Assembly: GCF_016429065.1 (NCBI RefSeq)
Contig: NZ_JAELTX010000003.1
Span: 35,840 to 99,839, forward strand
DNA length: 64,000 bases
Direction of reading: 5' to 3'
From: Pedobacter sp. ASV17
GTDB lineage: Bacteria > Bacteroidota > Bacteroidia > Sphingobacteriales > Sphingobacteriaceae
Within the stretch, counting starts at the first letter, position 1, and each line of letters opens with the position of its first letter. Under the pieces are notes generated by a model. The model did no database searches, had not been told where the DNA came from, and saw only the letters and a program-made list of their open reading frames with translations. Position numbers and translations under genes: made by a program. Positions 27,576-35,653 of this stretch are shown in pieces.

Positions 27576-28062
27576 CTTTACTTTCCTCCAAATCAAAAAA
27601 AAGATTGATTTCCGCCAATAACTTGTCTAATGGTTGTTGTTGATTAATCGTATTGTAAAAGGTATTGTTTAACGAAAAATCCAAAACTTCTCCATTTCTA
27701 ATTTTCATTAAATGAGGGAATTTTTGATAGTTTTTTAAGCTGTACAAAGCACGAGACATAAATGTTTTAGCATAATCAGACTCGATTACTTTCCCGTTTA
27801 GAAAGATTATTTCAACATCTTTAGGTAACCTGGGAATAATAATAGTTTCAATTAATTCTTGTACATTTTTTCTGTTGTTATAGCAAAAGAAGTTTTTGCC
27901 CTCAATCCGATGTAAATAGTTGATGTAATCTCTTTTGGACTTTTTTTCTTCAAGACGACGAGAAGGATAACTTAGGATATGAAATATGAGTAAAGGAATG
28001 CCAATAATTAAAATTACCAGACCAATTAGGATAAAGTCAAAAATTTCCCCTAAACGTTTCAT
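27550..28062 (-). CDS. Small membrane-anchored hypothetical protein
   Basis: About 170 residues from the Met at 28062 (MKRLGEIFDFILIGLVILIIG), which puts a strong transmembrane helix at the N-terminus (residues 8-32); the open frame extends to 28134. The remainder is basic and then mixed (RRLEEKKSKRDYINYLHR) and probably cytoplasmic. No family recognised. The last residues, EIASQSSQ, are encoded by the repeat at 27547-27575, and an identical repeat lies about 85 bp upstream of the chosen start. The gene may have gained its 3' end by repeat insertion. No operon partner. Confidence 0.6.
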   Translation of the reverse strand: MKRLGEIFDFILIGLVILIIGIPLLIFHILSYPSRRLEEKKSKRDYINYLHRIEGKNFFCYNNRKNVQELIETIIIPRLPKDVEIIFLNGKVIESDYAKTFMSRALYSLKNYQKFPHLMKIRNGEVLDFSLNNTFYNTINQQQPLDKLLAEINLFFDLEESKEIASQSSQ

Positions 28063-28146
28063 TATGACTGATAGCGCTTTAGTGGTTTTGTAGGATATCG
28101 GAAAATCAACTATGTTAAATTTTTGGAATGGCAAACATCAATAGGA

Positions 28147-28175
28147 GCGTCATTGCGAGCTTTGCGAAGCAATCT
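28147..28175. repeat. 29-bp REP-like repeat, copy 2
   Basis: Identical to 27547-27575 in the same orientation, exactly 600 bp away, with related flanks (AATAGGAGC before it). The two copies bracket the small membrane protein gene. Confidence 0.75.
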
Positions 28176-28228
28176 TACAGCTATTATTTGCTGTAGCTGA
28201 AATGGCGGACGATGCTTCTAATCCTTAC

Positions 28229-28265
28229 GACTAACTACTTGCCCCTAATACCTAGTTCCTAGAAA
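28229..28265. repeat. Short low-complexity CTAACTACT array
   Basis: A short run of CTAACTACTTGCCCCTAAT-like words ending at the stop codon of the next gene, of the same kind as the larger arrays at 19671 and 39295. Confidence 0.5.
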
Positions 28266-28266
28266 A

Positions 28267-28824
28267 CTATTTCCTCACTCTCCAACCCTCTTCCTTATCA
28301 TATTTTAAACGATAGGTTTTGGTTAAGAACTCGCTGTTTTCTTCAGGTTTCCTTTGGAAAGGGGCGAAGGGGGTATTGGTCTTTTTTAAGGATACGGTTA
28401 CTTTGGCCGTTGCATCATTCACTTTGGAGAAGTCGACAGGTTTTTCATCCGTAAGTTCATAAGTTACCGCTTTAACCGTTGCTTGGTTAGCGTCTTGTTT
28501 GAGTACAAACTCGCTGGCCTTTTGGGTCAATTTAGCACTGTAAACATAGCTGCTATCTTTTGATAAGAATTTCTTTTTTGAGCTAAGCAGGGTAAGGGTA
28601 ATGTAGCCATCATCCGCTAATTGACGGTAGTTTTCCAGTTCGGCGTATTCCTTTTCTGAGTTGAACTTTAGCTCGCCAAAATCAAACTTAGTGGTTTTAT
28701 ATTCTGGACTACCTTTCAAATAAGCCGTGATTACTTTTCCAGCTTCGTCGGTATTAATGGTAGAAGTATTTTTACAAGCAAATAAGGCTGTGGCTAATAA
28801 TGCTGCTAGTATGGTCTTTTTCAT
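28267..28824 (-). CDS. Lipoprotein of unknown function
   Basis: A 185-residue protein with a lipoprotein signal: MKKTILAALLATALFAC, lipobox LFAC with Cys17. The mature part is a mixed alpha/beta sequence (EYAELENYRQLADDGYITLTLL, then VKAVTYELTDEKPVDFSKVND) and ends in YRLKYDKEEGWRVRK, the kind of strand seen in small NTF2-like or cystatin-like folds, but I cannot assign a family. Its location is expected to be a membrane leaflet facing the periplasm. A REP-like G/C-rich hairpin (CCCCCTC/GAGGGGG, about 28899-28925) separates it from the EamA gene upstream. Confidence 0.75.
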   Translation of the reverse strand: MKKTILAALLATALFACKNTSTINTDEAGKVITAYLKGSPEYKTTKFDFGELKFNSEKEYAELENYRQLADDGYITLTLLSSKKKFLSKDSSYVYSAKLTQKASEFVLKQDANQATVKAVTYELTDEKPVDFSKVNDATAKVTVSLKKTNTPFAPFQRKPEENSEFLTKTYRLKYDKEEGWRVRK

Positions 28825-28936
28825 CGTTTTTATTTTTATCCTCCCTCTTCAATTCTCCCTCCAAAGGGAGACACTAGATGCCTAAGCACAACGCCTATCC
28901 CCCTCTTTGAGGGGGCAGGGGGAGGAATCTTTAAAT

Positions 28937-29848
28937 TTAAGTTTTTCTTTTAAAGTTATTCGCCTTCTTTAAATTTTCCAAATTTGGTAGAATCATTGAT
29001 GATAAAATAATCAAAACACCAATCCAACGAATAAAGCTTACCTGTTCGTGCAACACCAAGGCCGACATGCTCACCGCTACGGGAAGCTCTGCAGAGCTAA
29101 GGATAGAACTTAACGTTAAGCCTATTTTAGGAATGCCAGAAGCAAAGCACAAAGGAGGAATTACTGTTCCAAAGATGGCTAAAATTAATCCCCACTTAAA
29201 TAAACTACCCCCTAAAGCACCATTGATTAAGAAATGGGGAGGTAAAACTAAAAAGATTAAGATACAAGCTCCTGTAATCATCAGGGCACTTTTTTGGATA
29301 GGCGGATATTCATTGCCTAAATTGCCATTGAGTAATAGGAAAGTGGCGTAGCAAAGTGCAGCAACAAGTCCGTAACCAATACCCAATAAACTAAGGCTAC
29401 CACCCGTATTTTCATAATAGCCACTCGCTGCCACAGTACCCACCAAAATGAAGATAATGGCTAGTATTTGGAGCTTGCTTGGCTTCTTTTTGAAAAATAT
29501 AAATTCTAATAATGAGCTGATCCACACAAATTGCATGAGCAAAATAATGGCTATAGAAGCTGGAACGAGTTTTACGCATTGGTAATAGGTTAAACTTACT
29601 AAGCCAGTAACCGTACCTGCCAGCATTAATTTAAGCCAGTGTGTTTTAATAACAGGTTTTGGCTGGTCTTTACGTTGCGTTTTGCGCTGTATAAAATAAA
29701 TGCTCCACAAAAGGATAACGCCAAATAGTGCTTGCGTACCTGTAACATCACCAAGGGTGTAACTCTCTTTATAAGCCAGTTTTACAAAGGTGGAGAGAAT
29801 ACCAAAGCTACAAGCGCCAAATAGTACTAATAAAATGCCTCTTAACAT
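28937..29848 (-). CDS. EamA/DMT-family transporter
   Basis: A 303-residue inner-membrane protein with ten hydrophobic helices arranged as two EamA repeats (about 3-140 and 155-290). Typical parts are ILSTFVKLAYK in helix 1 and ASGIPKIGLTLSSILSSAELPVAVSMSALVLHEQVSFIRWIGVLIILSSM in the second repeat, containing the usual PxxA/E signature. Relatives export amino acids or other metabolites; the substrate is not predictable. It lies 75 bp downstream of pdxJ on the same strand, separated by a 12-bp inverted repeat. Confidence 0.88.
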   Translation of the reverse strand: MLRGILLVLFGACSFGILSTFVKLAYKESYTLGDVTGTQALFGVILLWSIYFIQRKTQRKDQPKPVIKTHWLKLMLAGTVTGLVSLTYYQCVKLVPASIAIILLMQFVWISSLLEFIFFKKKPSKLQILAIIFILVGTVAASGYYENTGGSLSLLGIGYGLVAALCYATFLLLNGNLGNEYPPIQKSALMITGACILIFLVLPPHFLINGALGGSLFKWGLILAIFGTVIPPLCFASGIPKIGLTLSSILSSAELPVAVSMSALVLHEQVSFIRWIGVLIILSSMILPNLENLKKANNFKRKT

Positions 29849-29869
29849 AGTTGAGTTATAAGTTGTAAG

Positions 29870-29924
29870 TTACGGGTTATGTGCGATTGATATTCTCGTA
29901 ACTCATAACCAATAACCCGTAACC
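29870..29924 (-). terminator. Inverted repeat at the pdxJ 3' end
   Basis: GTTACGGGTTAT (29870-29881) and ATAACCCGTAAC (29913-29924) form a perfect 12-bp stem with a 31-nt loop reaching into the pdxJ stop codon. There is no T-run, so it may be another dispersed repeat that stabilises or ends the transcript rather than an intrinsic terminator. Confidence 0.4.
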
Positions 29925-30640
29925 TAATTAAGTTGTGCTAAATAACGTTTAATGGTTTCTTCCAATCCTAAATAAAGAGCGTCGCTCACTAGCGCATGGC
30001 CAATAGAAACTTCCAATAAGTTAGGGATGGTTTGTGCAAAATATTGAAGATTGTGCAAATCTAGATCGTGGCCAGCGTTAATGCCAAGACCTAATTCGTT
30101 GGCTTTGATGGCGGCCGCTAGGTAAGGGGCAATGGCTTTTTCTCTATCGGTATGGTAATGTTGAGCGTAAGCTTCGGTGTAAAGTTCAATTCTATCGGTT
30201 CCAGTACTTACAGCTGCTTCAACCATTTCTACCACAGGGTCAACAAAAATAGAAACACGAATGCCTGCATTTTTAAATACAGCTACCATTTCCTGTAAAT
30301 AATCTTGATGTTTAATGGTGTCCCAACCGTGGTTAGAGGTAATCTGACCTTCGGCATCGGGAACTAGGGTTACTTGTGCGGGTTGGTTGGCCAATACAAG
30401 GTCTACAAATTTTTGTTCCTTGCAATTGCCTTCTATGTTGAATTCTGTTGCGATAACAGCCTTAAGGTCAAAAGTATCTTGGTAACGGATATGTCGCTCA
30501 TCGGGGCGGGGATGCACCGTGATGCCTTGTGCGCCGAAGCGTTCGCAATCCAATGCAACTTTTACCAAATCAGGGTTATTGCCGCCTCTGCTATTGCGCA
30601 AAGTGGCTATTTTGTTGATGTTAACCGATAACTTTGTCAT
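29924..30640 (-). CDS. pdxJ: Pyridoxine 5'-phosphate synthase
   Basis: About 238 residues from the ATG at 30640, which begins [20 protein letters not shown] as expected; the frame extends 24 bp further. PdxJ condenses deoxyxylulose-5-phosphate with 1-amino-acetone-3-phosphate to make pyridoxine 5'-phosphate. Motifs include [63 protein letters not shown] and [11 protein letters not shown]. Length normal. A -7 promoter box ends only four bases before the ATG, so the message is probably leaderless. Confidence 0.97.
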   Translation of the reverse strand: MTKLSVNINKIATLRNSRGGNNPDLVKVALDCERFGAQGITVHPRPDERHIRYQDTFDLKAVIATEFNIEGNCKEQKFVDLVLANQPAQVTLVPDAEGQITSNHGWDTIKHQDYLQEMVAVFKNAGIRVSIFVDPVVEMVEAAVSTGTDRIELYTEAYAQHYHTDREKAIAPYLAAAIKANELGLGINAGHDLDLHNLQYFAQTIPNLLEVSIGHALVSDALYLGLEETIKRYLAQLN

Positions 30641-30644
30641 GTCG

Positions 30645-30652
30645 CAAAGATA
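30645..30652 (-). promoter_or_regulatory. -7 box of pdxJ
   Basis: Minus-strand TATCTTTG, an exact TAnnTTTG match, with CGAC and then the ATG. The predicted transcription start falls at or inside the start codon, implying a leaderless mRNA. Confidence 0.6.
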
Positions 30653-30655
30653 TGG

Positions 30656-30714
30656 TTTAGCCACAGATACACGGATAAAAAAATGAAACTAAAATTTGTG
30701 TATCCGTGGCTGTA
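30656..30714. repeat. Dispersed AGCCACAGATACAC repeat
   Basis: Left arm AGCCACAGATACACGGATA (30659-30677) and right arm TGTGTATCCGTGGCT (30697-30711) form an imperfect inverted repeat. The left arm matches the repeat at 18841-18857. It lies between pdxJ and the DUF6370-like gene. Confidence 0.6.
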
Positions 30715-30718
30715 ATCA

Positions 30719-31075
30719 TTAAGATTTTGGTTTTGAAGCTTTCTTTTCTTCTACCAATTGGATGGATTTGGCTTTAAATCTGCCATCAACCACTTCGCCT
30801 GTAGCCACTGCTTTTCTAACCGCGTTGCAAAAACCGTCATCAGCGTGTGCATCGCCGAAATCGTCAATTTTTCTGCCATCCACAAAGTAAGTTGCACCAT
30901 CAATTTTTATGGCTAAATCACAGCCTTTACCAGGCATTTTAAACATACATTCGCCACAGGCAACTTCTACTGCTTTTTTCTCGATTTTTTGAGCAGGAGC
31001 TTTGCTGGGGGTGGTTTGCGCATTTGCAAAAAAGGCAAAACTTGCAAATAATATCAGTAAGCTTATTTTTTTCAT
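30719..31075 (-). CDS. DUF6370-like secreted cysteine-containing protein
   Basis: A 118-residue exported protein (signal peptide 1-19, ending FANAQ). The conserved block is VEVACGECMFKMPGKGCDLAIKIDGATYFVDG-type with three cysteines (CGEC...GC), then DDFGDAHADDGFC with His and Asp residues and a fourth cysteine, matching my memory of the DUF6370 family. The Cys/His/Asp content suggests a metal- or disulfide-dependent periplasmic role, unproven. It lies on the same strand downstream of a heavy-metal RND pump, with a 209-bp gap holding a dispersed repeat, so co-transcription is uncertain. The tail is Lys-rich. Confidence 0.75.
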   Translation of the reverse strand: MKKISLLILFASFAFFANAQTTPSKAPAQKIEKKAVEVACGECMFKMPGKGCDLAIKIDGATYFVDGRKIDDFGDAHADDGFCNAVRKAVATGEVVDGRFKAKSIQLVEEKKASKPKS

Positions 31076-31180
31076 ATCTAAATATACTAATAGTTGTGAG
31101 TTAATGAGATATGCAAATATGATAAATACTTAGATAGGAATAAATGATTTTAGTCAAATACCTGTGGTTGGCGGTAAATA

Positions 31181-31276
31181 CTTTGCGTTCTTAGCGTCAC
31201 TCTTCTTTTTCCTTCGCGTTAAAATTTAACCGCAATCCCGTACATACGGGATGAAGTATTCGCAAAGAACGCAAAG
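31181..31276. repeat. 96-bp dispersed element, copy B
   Basis: The inverted counterpart of 27386-27481, with the same 12-bp ends. Its internal palindrome ATCCCGTACATACGGGAT is nearly perfect here, whereas copy A has decayed. It lies between the RND pump stop and the DUF6370-like gene start. Confidence 0.7.
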
Positions 31277-31283
31277 GTTACCA

Positions 31284-34200
31284 CTAACTAATCACCTGCT
31301 GTAAATGTTTAACCTTCTTTTTGTAACTCCAGTAAAAAACAATAGGATATACAAACAAGTTAAACAACGTATTGGTGATTAAACCACCGATCACCACCAC
31401 AGCCAATGGCTTAGAAGCTTCGGAACCTATTCCTGTGGAAAGTGCTGCTGGCAATAAACCAATAGCAGCCATTAAAGCAGTCATAATTACGGGACGCATA
31501 CGATTGGCCACGCCATCTTTCACGGCATCGGCAAAGGACCATGTAGGATGGTGTTTAAGCTCGGTGATATTGCTTTTGAACTTGGTGATAAGGATTACCC
31601 CATTTTGTACGCAGATACCAAACAGTGCAATAAAGCCTATACCTGCCGAAATGTTGAAGTTAATACCTGTGGCCAGCAAGGCTAAGATACCTCCAATCAT
31701 GGCGAAAGGTACGTTGTTGAGCACTAGTAGTGAATCTTTTGCATTGCCGAATAAAATGAACAGGATAAAGAAAATCAGTAATAAACTAATAGGAACCGCT
31801 TGGGAAAGCTGCTTGCTTGCCCTTTGCTGATTTTCAAAGTCTCCTGCCCATTCTAAACGGTATGGCTTTGGCAGTTTGATGGCTGCGTCTACTTTTTGTT
31901 GTGCTTCGGCAATTACGCTTCCCATATCGCGACCACGGATAGAGAATTTAATAGCGCCGTAGCGAGTATGTTTGTCACGGTAAATCATGCTGGGACCAGT
32001 AATCTTATTGATACGAGCAATTTCACCTAAGGGTACTTTTGAGCCCGAAATGGTAGGTACACGTAGGTTGGCAATGGCCGTCTCGTCGTTTCTAAAATCT
32101 TCTGGGTAACGGATAACCAAATCAAATTTCTTCTCACCCTCGTAAATTTGGGTGGCGGCTTTACCTCCAATGGCCATTTCTACTACCGCATTGGCATCGG
32201 CTGTACTTACCCCATATAAACCCATTTTGCGTTGACTAAGGTCTATTTGCAACTCTGGCTGACCTAGGTTTCTAAGGATTCCCAAATCTTCAATACCGTC
32301 AACGGTTTTTAGGATGTTGTAGATTTTTTCTTCTTCCTGTTCAATGAACTCAAAATTATCGCCGAACAACTTCACTACAATGGAACCTTTTACGCCCGAA
32401 ACAGCTTCTTCTACGTTATCTGAAATAGGTTGGGAGAAGTTTAAGCTAATGCCTGGAAATCCTTTTAGTTTTTCCTGCATGCGTTCAATCAACTGTTCCT
32501 TGGTTTGCTTGCGCTTCCATTCCTTTTTAGGGTAAATGTCTACGTGGAATTCCATGTTGTAGAAACCAGTGGCGTCAGTTCCATCATTAGGTCGCCCTGT
32601 TTGGGAGAGTACTTGTTTTACTTCCTCAAAACTCAGGAAGATTTTACGCATTTCGTTGGAGAGCTTTTTGGTTTCGTCTAAAGAGATACTGAGCGGACCA
32701 GTGGCGCGGACGTAGATAGAACCTTCATCTAAATTCGGTAAAAATTCACTTCCCAAAAACTTGAAACTCACTACACCAAAAATTAAAATGACAATTGAGG
32801 TTGTGAATGCTATTTTTTTGAATTTAAAACATTTATCGTAAAGTTTTAAAGTGTGCTTGGTGATGAATTCCAGAAAGAAATTATGCTTTTCCCGTACATT
32901 CTTTTTAAGGAGCATACTGGCCATGGCTGGTACTAAAGTAAAGGTAAGTAACAAGGCTCCCAACAAGGCAAAGCTTAAGGTCCAAGCTAAAGGCGAGAAC
33001 ATTTTACCTTCTACTTTTTCGAAGGTGAAGATGGGCATTAAACCTGTAATGATAATCAGTTTGGCAAAGAAAATTCCTTTTCCGTTTTCTAAACAAGCCT
33101 TTTTGATAAGACCTAGCTTGCTAATTTTGTTGAATTTTTCCATGCCCACGGCTTTGGCCTTATGGTCGAGGACCACAAAAATACCTTCCACCATCACCAC
33201 GGCGCCGTCTATGATGATTCCAAAGTCGATAGCACCCATGGACAGTAAATTGGCCGACATGCCTCTTAACTTTAAGCAGATGAAGGCAAACAACAAGGCC
33301 AATGGAATGACTACCGATACAATGAGTGTGGTGCGCCAATCGGCCATGAAAAGAAATACAATCACGGTAACGAATAAAATACCCTCGAACATGTTGCCCA
33401 TTACGGTATGGGTAGCAAAATTCACCAAGTCTTCGCGGTCGTAAAAGGCTTTGATTTTGACATCATCAGGCAAGATGTTGTTGTTAATGTCGTCAATTTT
33501 TACTTTCAGCTTTTTAATAACCTCGCTAGGATTTTCGCCTTTGCGCATCACTACAATTCCCTCTACCACATCGGGATCGTAATCTCTGCCCACTTGTCCC
33601 AAACGTGGCAGGGCCGATTCGGTGACTTCTGCAATGGTTTTTACGTAAATAGGGGTGCCATTGTAGTTATCTACCACTACATTCTTAATTTCTTCGATGT
33701 TATTAAGTACCCCAATTCCGCGTACCACATAGGCTTGTCCACCTTGTACAATTACATCGCCCCCCACGTTGATGTTACTTTTGGAAACGGCTTCAAAAAG
33801 TTCGGTTGCACTAATGTTGTATTGGATGGCTTTTTGAGGGTCAACGGTAATTTGGTAGGTTTTTACTTCGCCACCAAAACTTACCACATCGGCAATGCCG
33901 GAAACGGATAGCAATTCACGTTGGATAGTCCAATCCTGAATGGTTTTAAGTTCCCTGATGGTTTTTTTATCGCTGGTAAGGGTATAGCGGAAAATTTCGC
34001 CAGTGGGCCCATAAGGAGGCTGTACTTCGGGTTGTACGCCATCGGGTAAATCTGCTTCTTCAATATGGTTGTTGATTTGTACGCGGGCAAAAGCGTAATC
34101 TACATCATCATCAAAAGTAACCTTCACAATGGATAAACCGAAAAGGGAAGAGGAGCGGATGCTGGTACGCTTTTCCGTAGGGTTCATGGCAATTTCCAGC

Positions 34201-34412
34201 GGACGGCTTACAAATTTTTCTACCTCTTCGGCACTTCTACCTGGCCACTGTGTAATAATGGTGACACTGGTATTGGTAACGTCGGGAAAGGCCTCAATGG
34301 TGGTTTTTTTAAAGCTGAAATAGCCCGCCAAAATGAGGATGAACGTGGTAAAGAAAATGAAGTATTTATTTTTTAGGGAAAACCCGATGATGGTTTTGAT
34401 GAACTTGTTCAT
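31284..34412 (-). CDS. CzcA/CusA-family heavy-metal RND efflux pump
   Basis: About 1042 residues; Met at 34412 (MNKFIKTIIGFSLKNKYFI) is preferred because the first transmembrane helix follows at once. It is an inner-membrane, proton-driven RND transporter with 12 transmembrane helices and two large periplasmic loops. Helix 4 has GAIDFGIIIDGAVVMVEG, matching the DFGxxxDGAxxxVE pattern I associate with divalent-cation (Zn/Co/Cd/Ni) HME-RND pumps rather than Cu/Ag ones. Family markers TQWPGRSAEEVEKFVSRPLE and SVLPNLDEGS-like (FLPNLDEGSIY) are also present. It follows its adaptor gene by about 140 bp containing a REP-like hairpin. Confidence 0.95.
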   Translation of the reverse strand: MNKFIKTIIGFSLKNKYFIFFTTFILILAGYFSFKKTTIEAFPDVTNTSVTIITQWPGRSAEEVEKFVSRPLEIAMNPTEKRTSIRSSSLFGLSIVKVTFDDDVDYAFARVQINNHIEEADLPDGVQPEVQPPYGPTGEIFRYTLTSDKKTIRELKTIQDWTIQRELLSVSGIADVVSFGGEVKTYQITVDPQKAIQYNISATELFEAVSKSNINVGGDVIVQGGQAYVVRGIGVLNNIEEIKNVVVDNYNGTPIYVKTIAEVTESALPRLGQVGRDYDPDVVEGIVVMRKGENPSEVIKKLKVKIDDINNNILPDDVKIKAFYDREDLVNFATHTVMGNMFEGILFVTVIVFLFMADWRTTLIVSVVIPLALLFAFICLKLRGMSANLLSMGAIDFGIIIDGAVVMVEGIFVVLDHKAKAVGMEKFNKISKLGLIKKACLENGKGIFFAKLIIITGLMPIFTFEKVEGKMFSPLAWTLSFALLGALLLTFTLVPAMASMLLKKNVREKHNFFLEFITKHTLKLYDKCFKFKKIAFTTSIVILIFGVVSFKFLGSEFLPNLDEGSIYVRATGPLSISLDETKKLSNEMRKIFLSFEEVKQVLSQTGRPNDGTDATGFYNMEFHVDIYPKKEWKRKQTKEQLIERMQEKLKGFPGISLNFSQPISDNVEEAVSGVKGSIVVKLFGDNFEFIEQEEEKIYNILKTVDGIEDLGILRNLGQPELQIDLSQRKMGLYGVSTADANAVVEMAIGGKAATQIYEGEKKFDLVIRYPEDFRNDETAIANLRVPTISGSKVPLGEIARINKITGPSMIYRDKHTRYGAIKFSIRGRDMGSVIAEAQQKVDAAIKLPKPYRLEWAGDFENQQRASKQLSQAVPISLLLIFFILFILFGNAKDSLLVLNNVPFAMIGGILALLATGINFNISAGIGFIALFGICVQNGVILITKFKSNITELKHHPTWSFADAVKDGVANRMRPVIMTALMAAIGLLPAALSTGIGSEASKPLAVVVIGGLITNTLFNLFVYPIVFYWSYKKKVKHLQQVIS

Positions 34413-34437
34413 GTTGGATTGTTTTTTGCTGGTCGTC

Positions 34438-34522
34438 ATTCCCGCGTAGGCGGGAATCTTAAAGCGATGGCATGGTTATACTTTATTTTCTTTCGCATTA
34501 CGATTCCGAAATAAATCCGGAA
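34438..34522. repeat. Two REP-like hairpins between adaptor and pump genes
   Basis: ATTCCCGCGTAGGCGGGAAT (34438-34457) is a perfect stem-loop; ATTCCG...CGGAAT (34503-34522), flanked by GCATTACG and GATGC, is a second. Both lie inside an otherwise compact efflux operon and could change the ratio of the two transcripts. Confidence 0.7.
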
Positions 34523-34554
34523 TGATGCAATAAGTCATGGACATTGCTAGTCTT

Positions 34555-35649
34555 TTATTTCAAACTTTCAAAAAGGAATACCTGCTTAGAAGCGATGACC
34601 TTATCGCCTGGATTTAAACCTTTACTTACATAAGTGCGACTACTGGTTTTACGGCCAATCTCTATTTCTTGAATACGTACTTTCTGTTTGTCATCTAGCA
34701 CTAAAACGTAATTTTTATTCTCGTCGAAAATAACCACCTGTGGATTTACCGAAGGCAGATTGATGTCTGATTTCGCCATCACTTTTACCGTTGCCATCAT
34801 GCCAGGTTTTAAGCTCAAATCTTTGTTGTTGATGCTTACACGAGCATTAATCACTTTGCTCTCGTTATCTATCGTTTGGTAAATGCGTTCAATTTTACCA
34901 TGGTACATTTTCTCTGGATACGACAATACCGATACTTCCACGGCATCGCCTTCTTTGAGCATGGCAAGTTCCGACTCGTAAATGTTGATGACTGCCCAAA
35001 CGCTGGATAAATCGGCCACTTTGAAAACTACCCCCTCATGGTCGGGACGTAACTGCATATGGCTATTCAGGTTCTTTTCCACTACGTAGCCGCTAATGGG
35101 CGAGGTAATTTGATAAGCACCTTTGCTGTTGCCACCATTTAGCTTTAGCACGCTTTTAGCCCTTTGTAATTCTGCTTTTTTTATTGTAAAGTCGTTTTGT
35201 GCTTCTTCCATTTCTCTAGCCGAGGTTAAGCCACCCTTATAAAGTTCTTCTGCTTGCCTCAAGGCTCTTTCGGCATTTTTAAGCTCGGCGTTAGCACTAA
35301 CCACTTCTTTATCAAACCCAACCATTTCGGCACTGTTTACACTTGCCAATAGCTGTCCGCGGTTAACCCTATCGCCAATTTTTACATTTACATTGCCCAC
35401 AATACCGCTTACCATTGGGTATACCGAGGCTTGGAGATCTTCGTTAGCCGTAATTTTGGCCGAAAAGTTTAAGTCGGTTCTGTTGTTGGCCGATTGTACG
35501 GTATCAATATTAAGCTTACTGAGGAGCGAGTCGGTGATTTCGAACTGTTCTTTTCCCGCAGGAGTGTTTTTGGTCGTACAGCTTTGTGCCAGTAGACCTA
35601 CTAATGAAAGGATGAAGAAGTATTTTTTTGACGATGTAAAATTAGACAT
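34555..35649 (-). CDS. RND efflux periplasmic adaptor lipoprotein
   Basis: About 364 residues from the Met at 35649, giving a lipoprotein signal (MSNFTSSKKYFFILSLVGLLAQSC); the frame extends to 35715 inside the upstream gene. It is a membrane-fusion protein joining the RND pump to the outer-membrane channel: lipoyl/hairpin region (VSGIVGNVNVKIGDRVNRGQ, then a helical hairpin ELKNAERALRQAEELYKGGLTSAREMEE), beta-barrel domain and C-terminal KxxVLVLDDKQKVRIQEIEIG-type strand. No His-rich metal loop is seen. Five bp separate it from the TolC-like gene stop, so it is part of one operon. Confidence 0.93.
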   Translation of the reverse strand: MSNFTSSKKYFFILSLVGLLAQSCTTKNTPAGKEQFEITDSLLSKLNIDTVQSANNRTDLNFSAKITANEDLQASVYPMVSGIVGNVNVKIGDRVNRGQLLASVNSAEMVGFDKEVVSANAELKNAERALRQAEELYKGGLTSAREMEEAQNDFTIKKAELQRAKSVLKLNGGNSKGAYQITSPISGYVVEKNLNSHMQLRPDHEGVVFKVADLSSVWAVINIYESELAMLKEGDAVEVSVLSYPEKMYHGKIERIYQTIDNESKVINARVSINNKDLSLKPGMMATVKVMAKSDINLPSVNPQVVIFDENKNYVLVLDDKQKVRIQEIEIGRKTSSRTYVSKGLNPGDKVIASKQVFLFESLK

Positions 35650-35653
35650 GCTG

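Noticed and set aside
27388..27621. 77-codon plus-strand ORF across the repeat cluster
   Set aside because: It lies mostly inside the 96-bp element and REP repeats and overlaps the 3' end of the small membrane protein gene.
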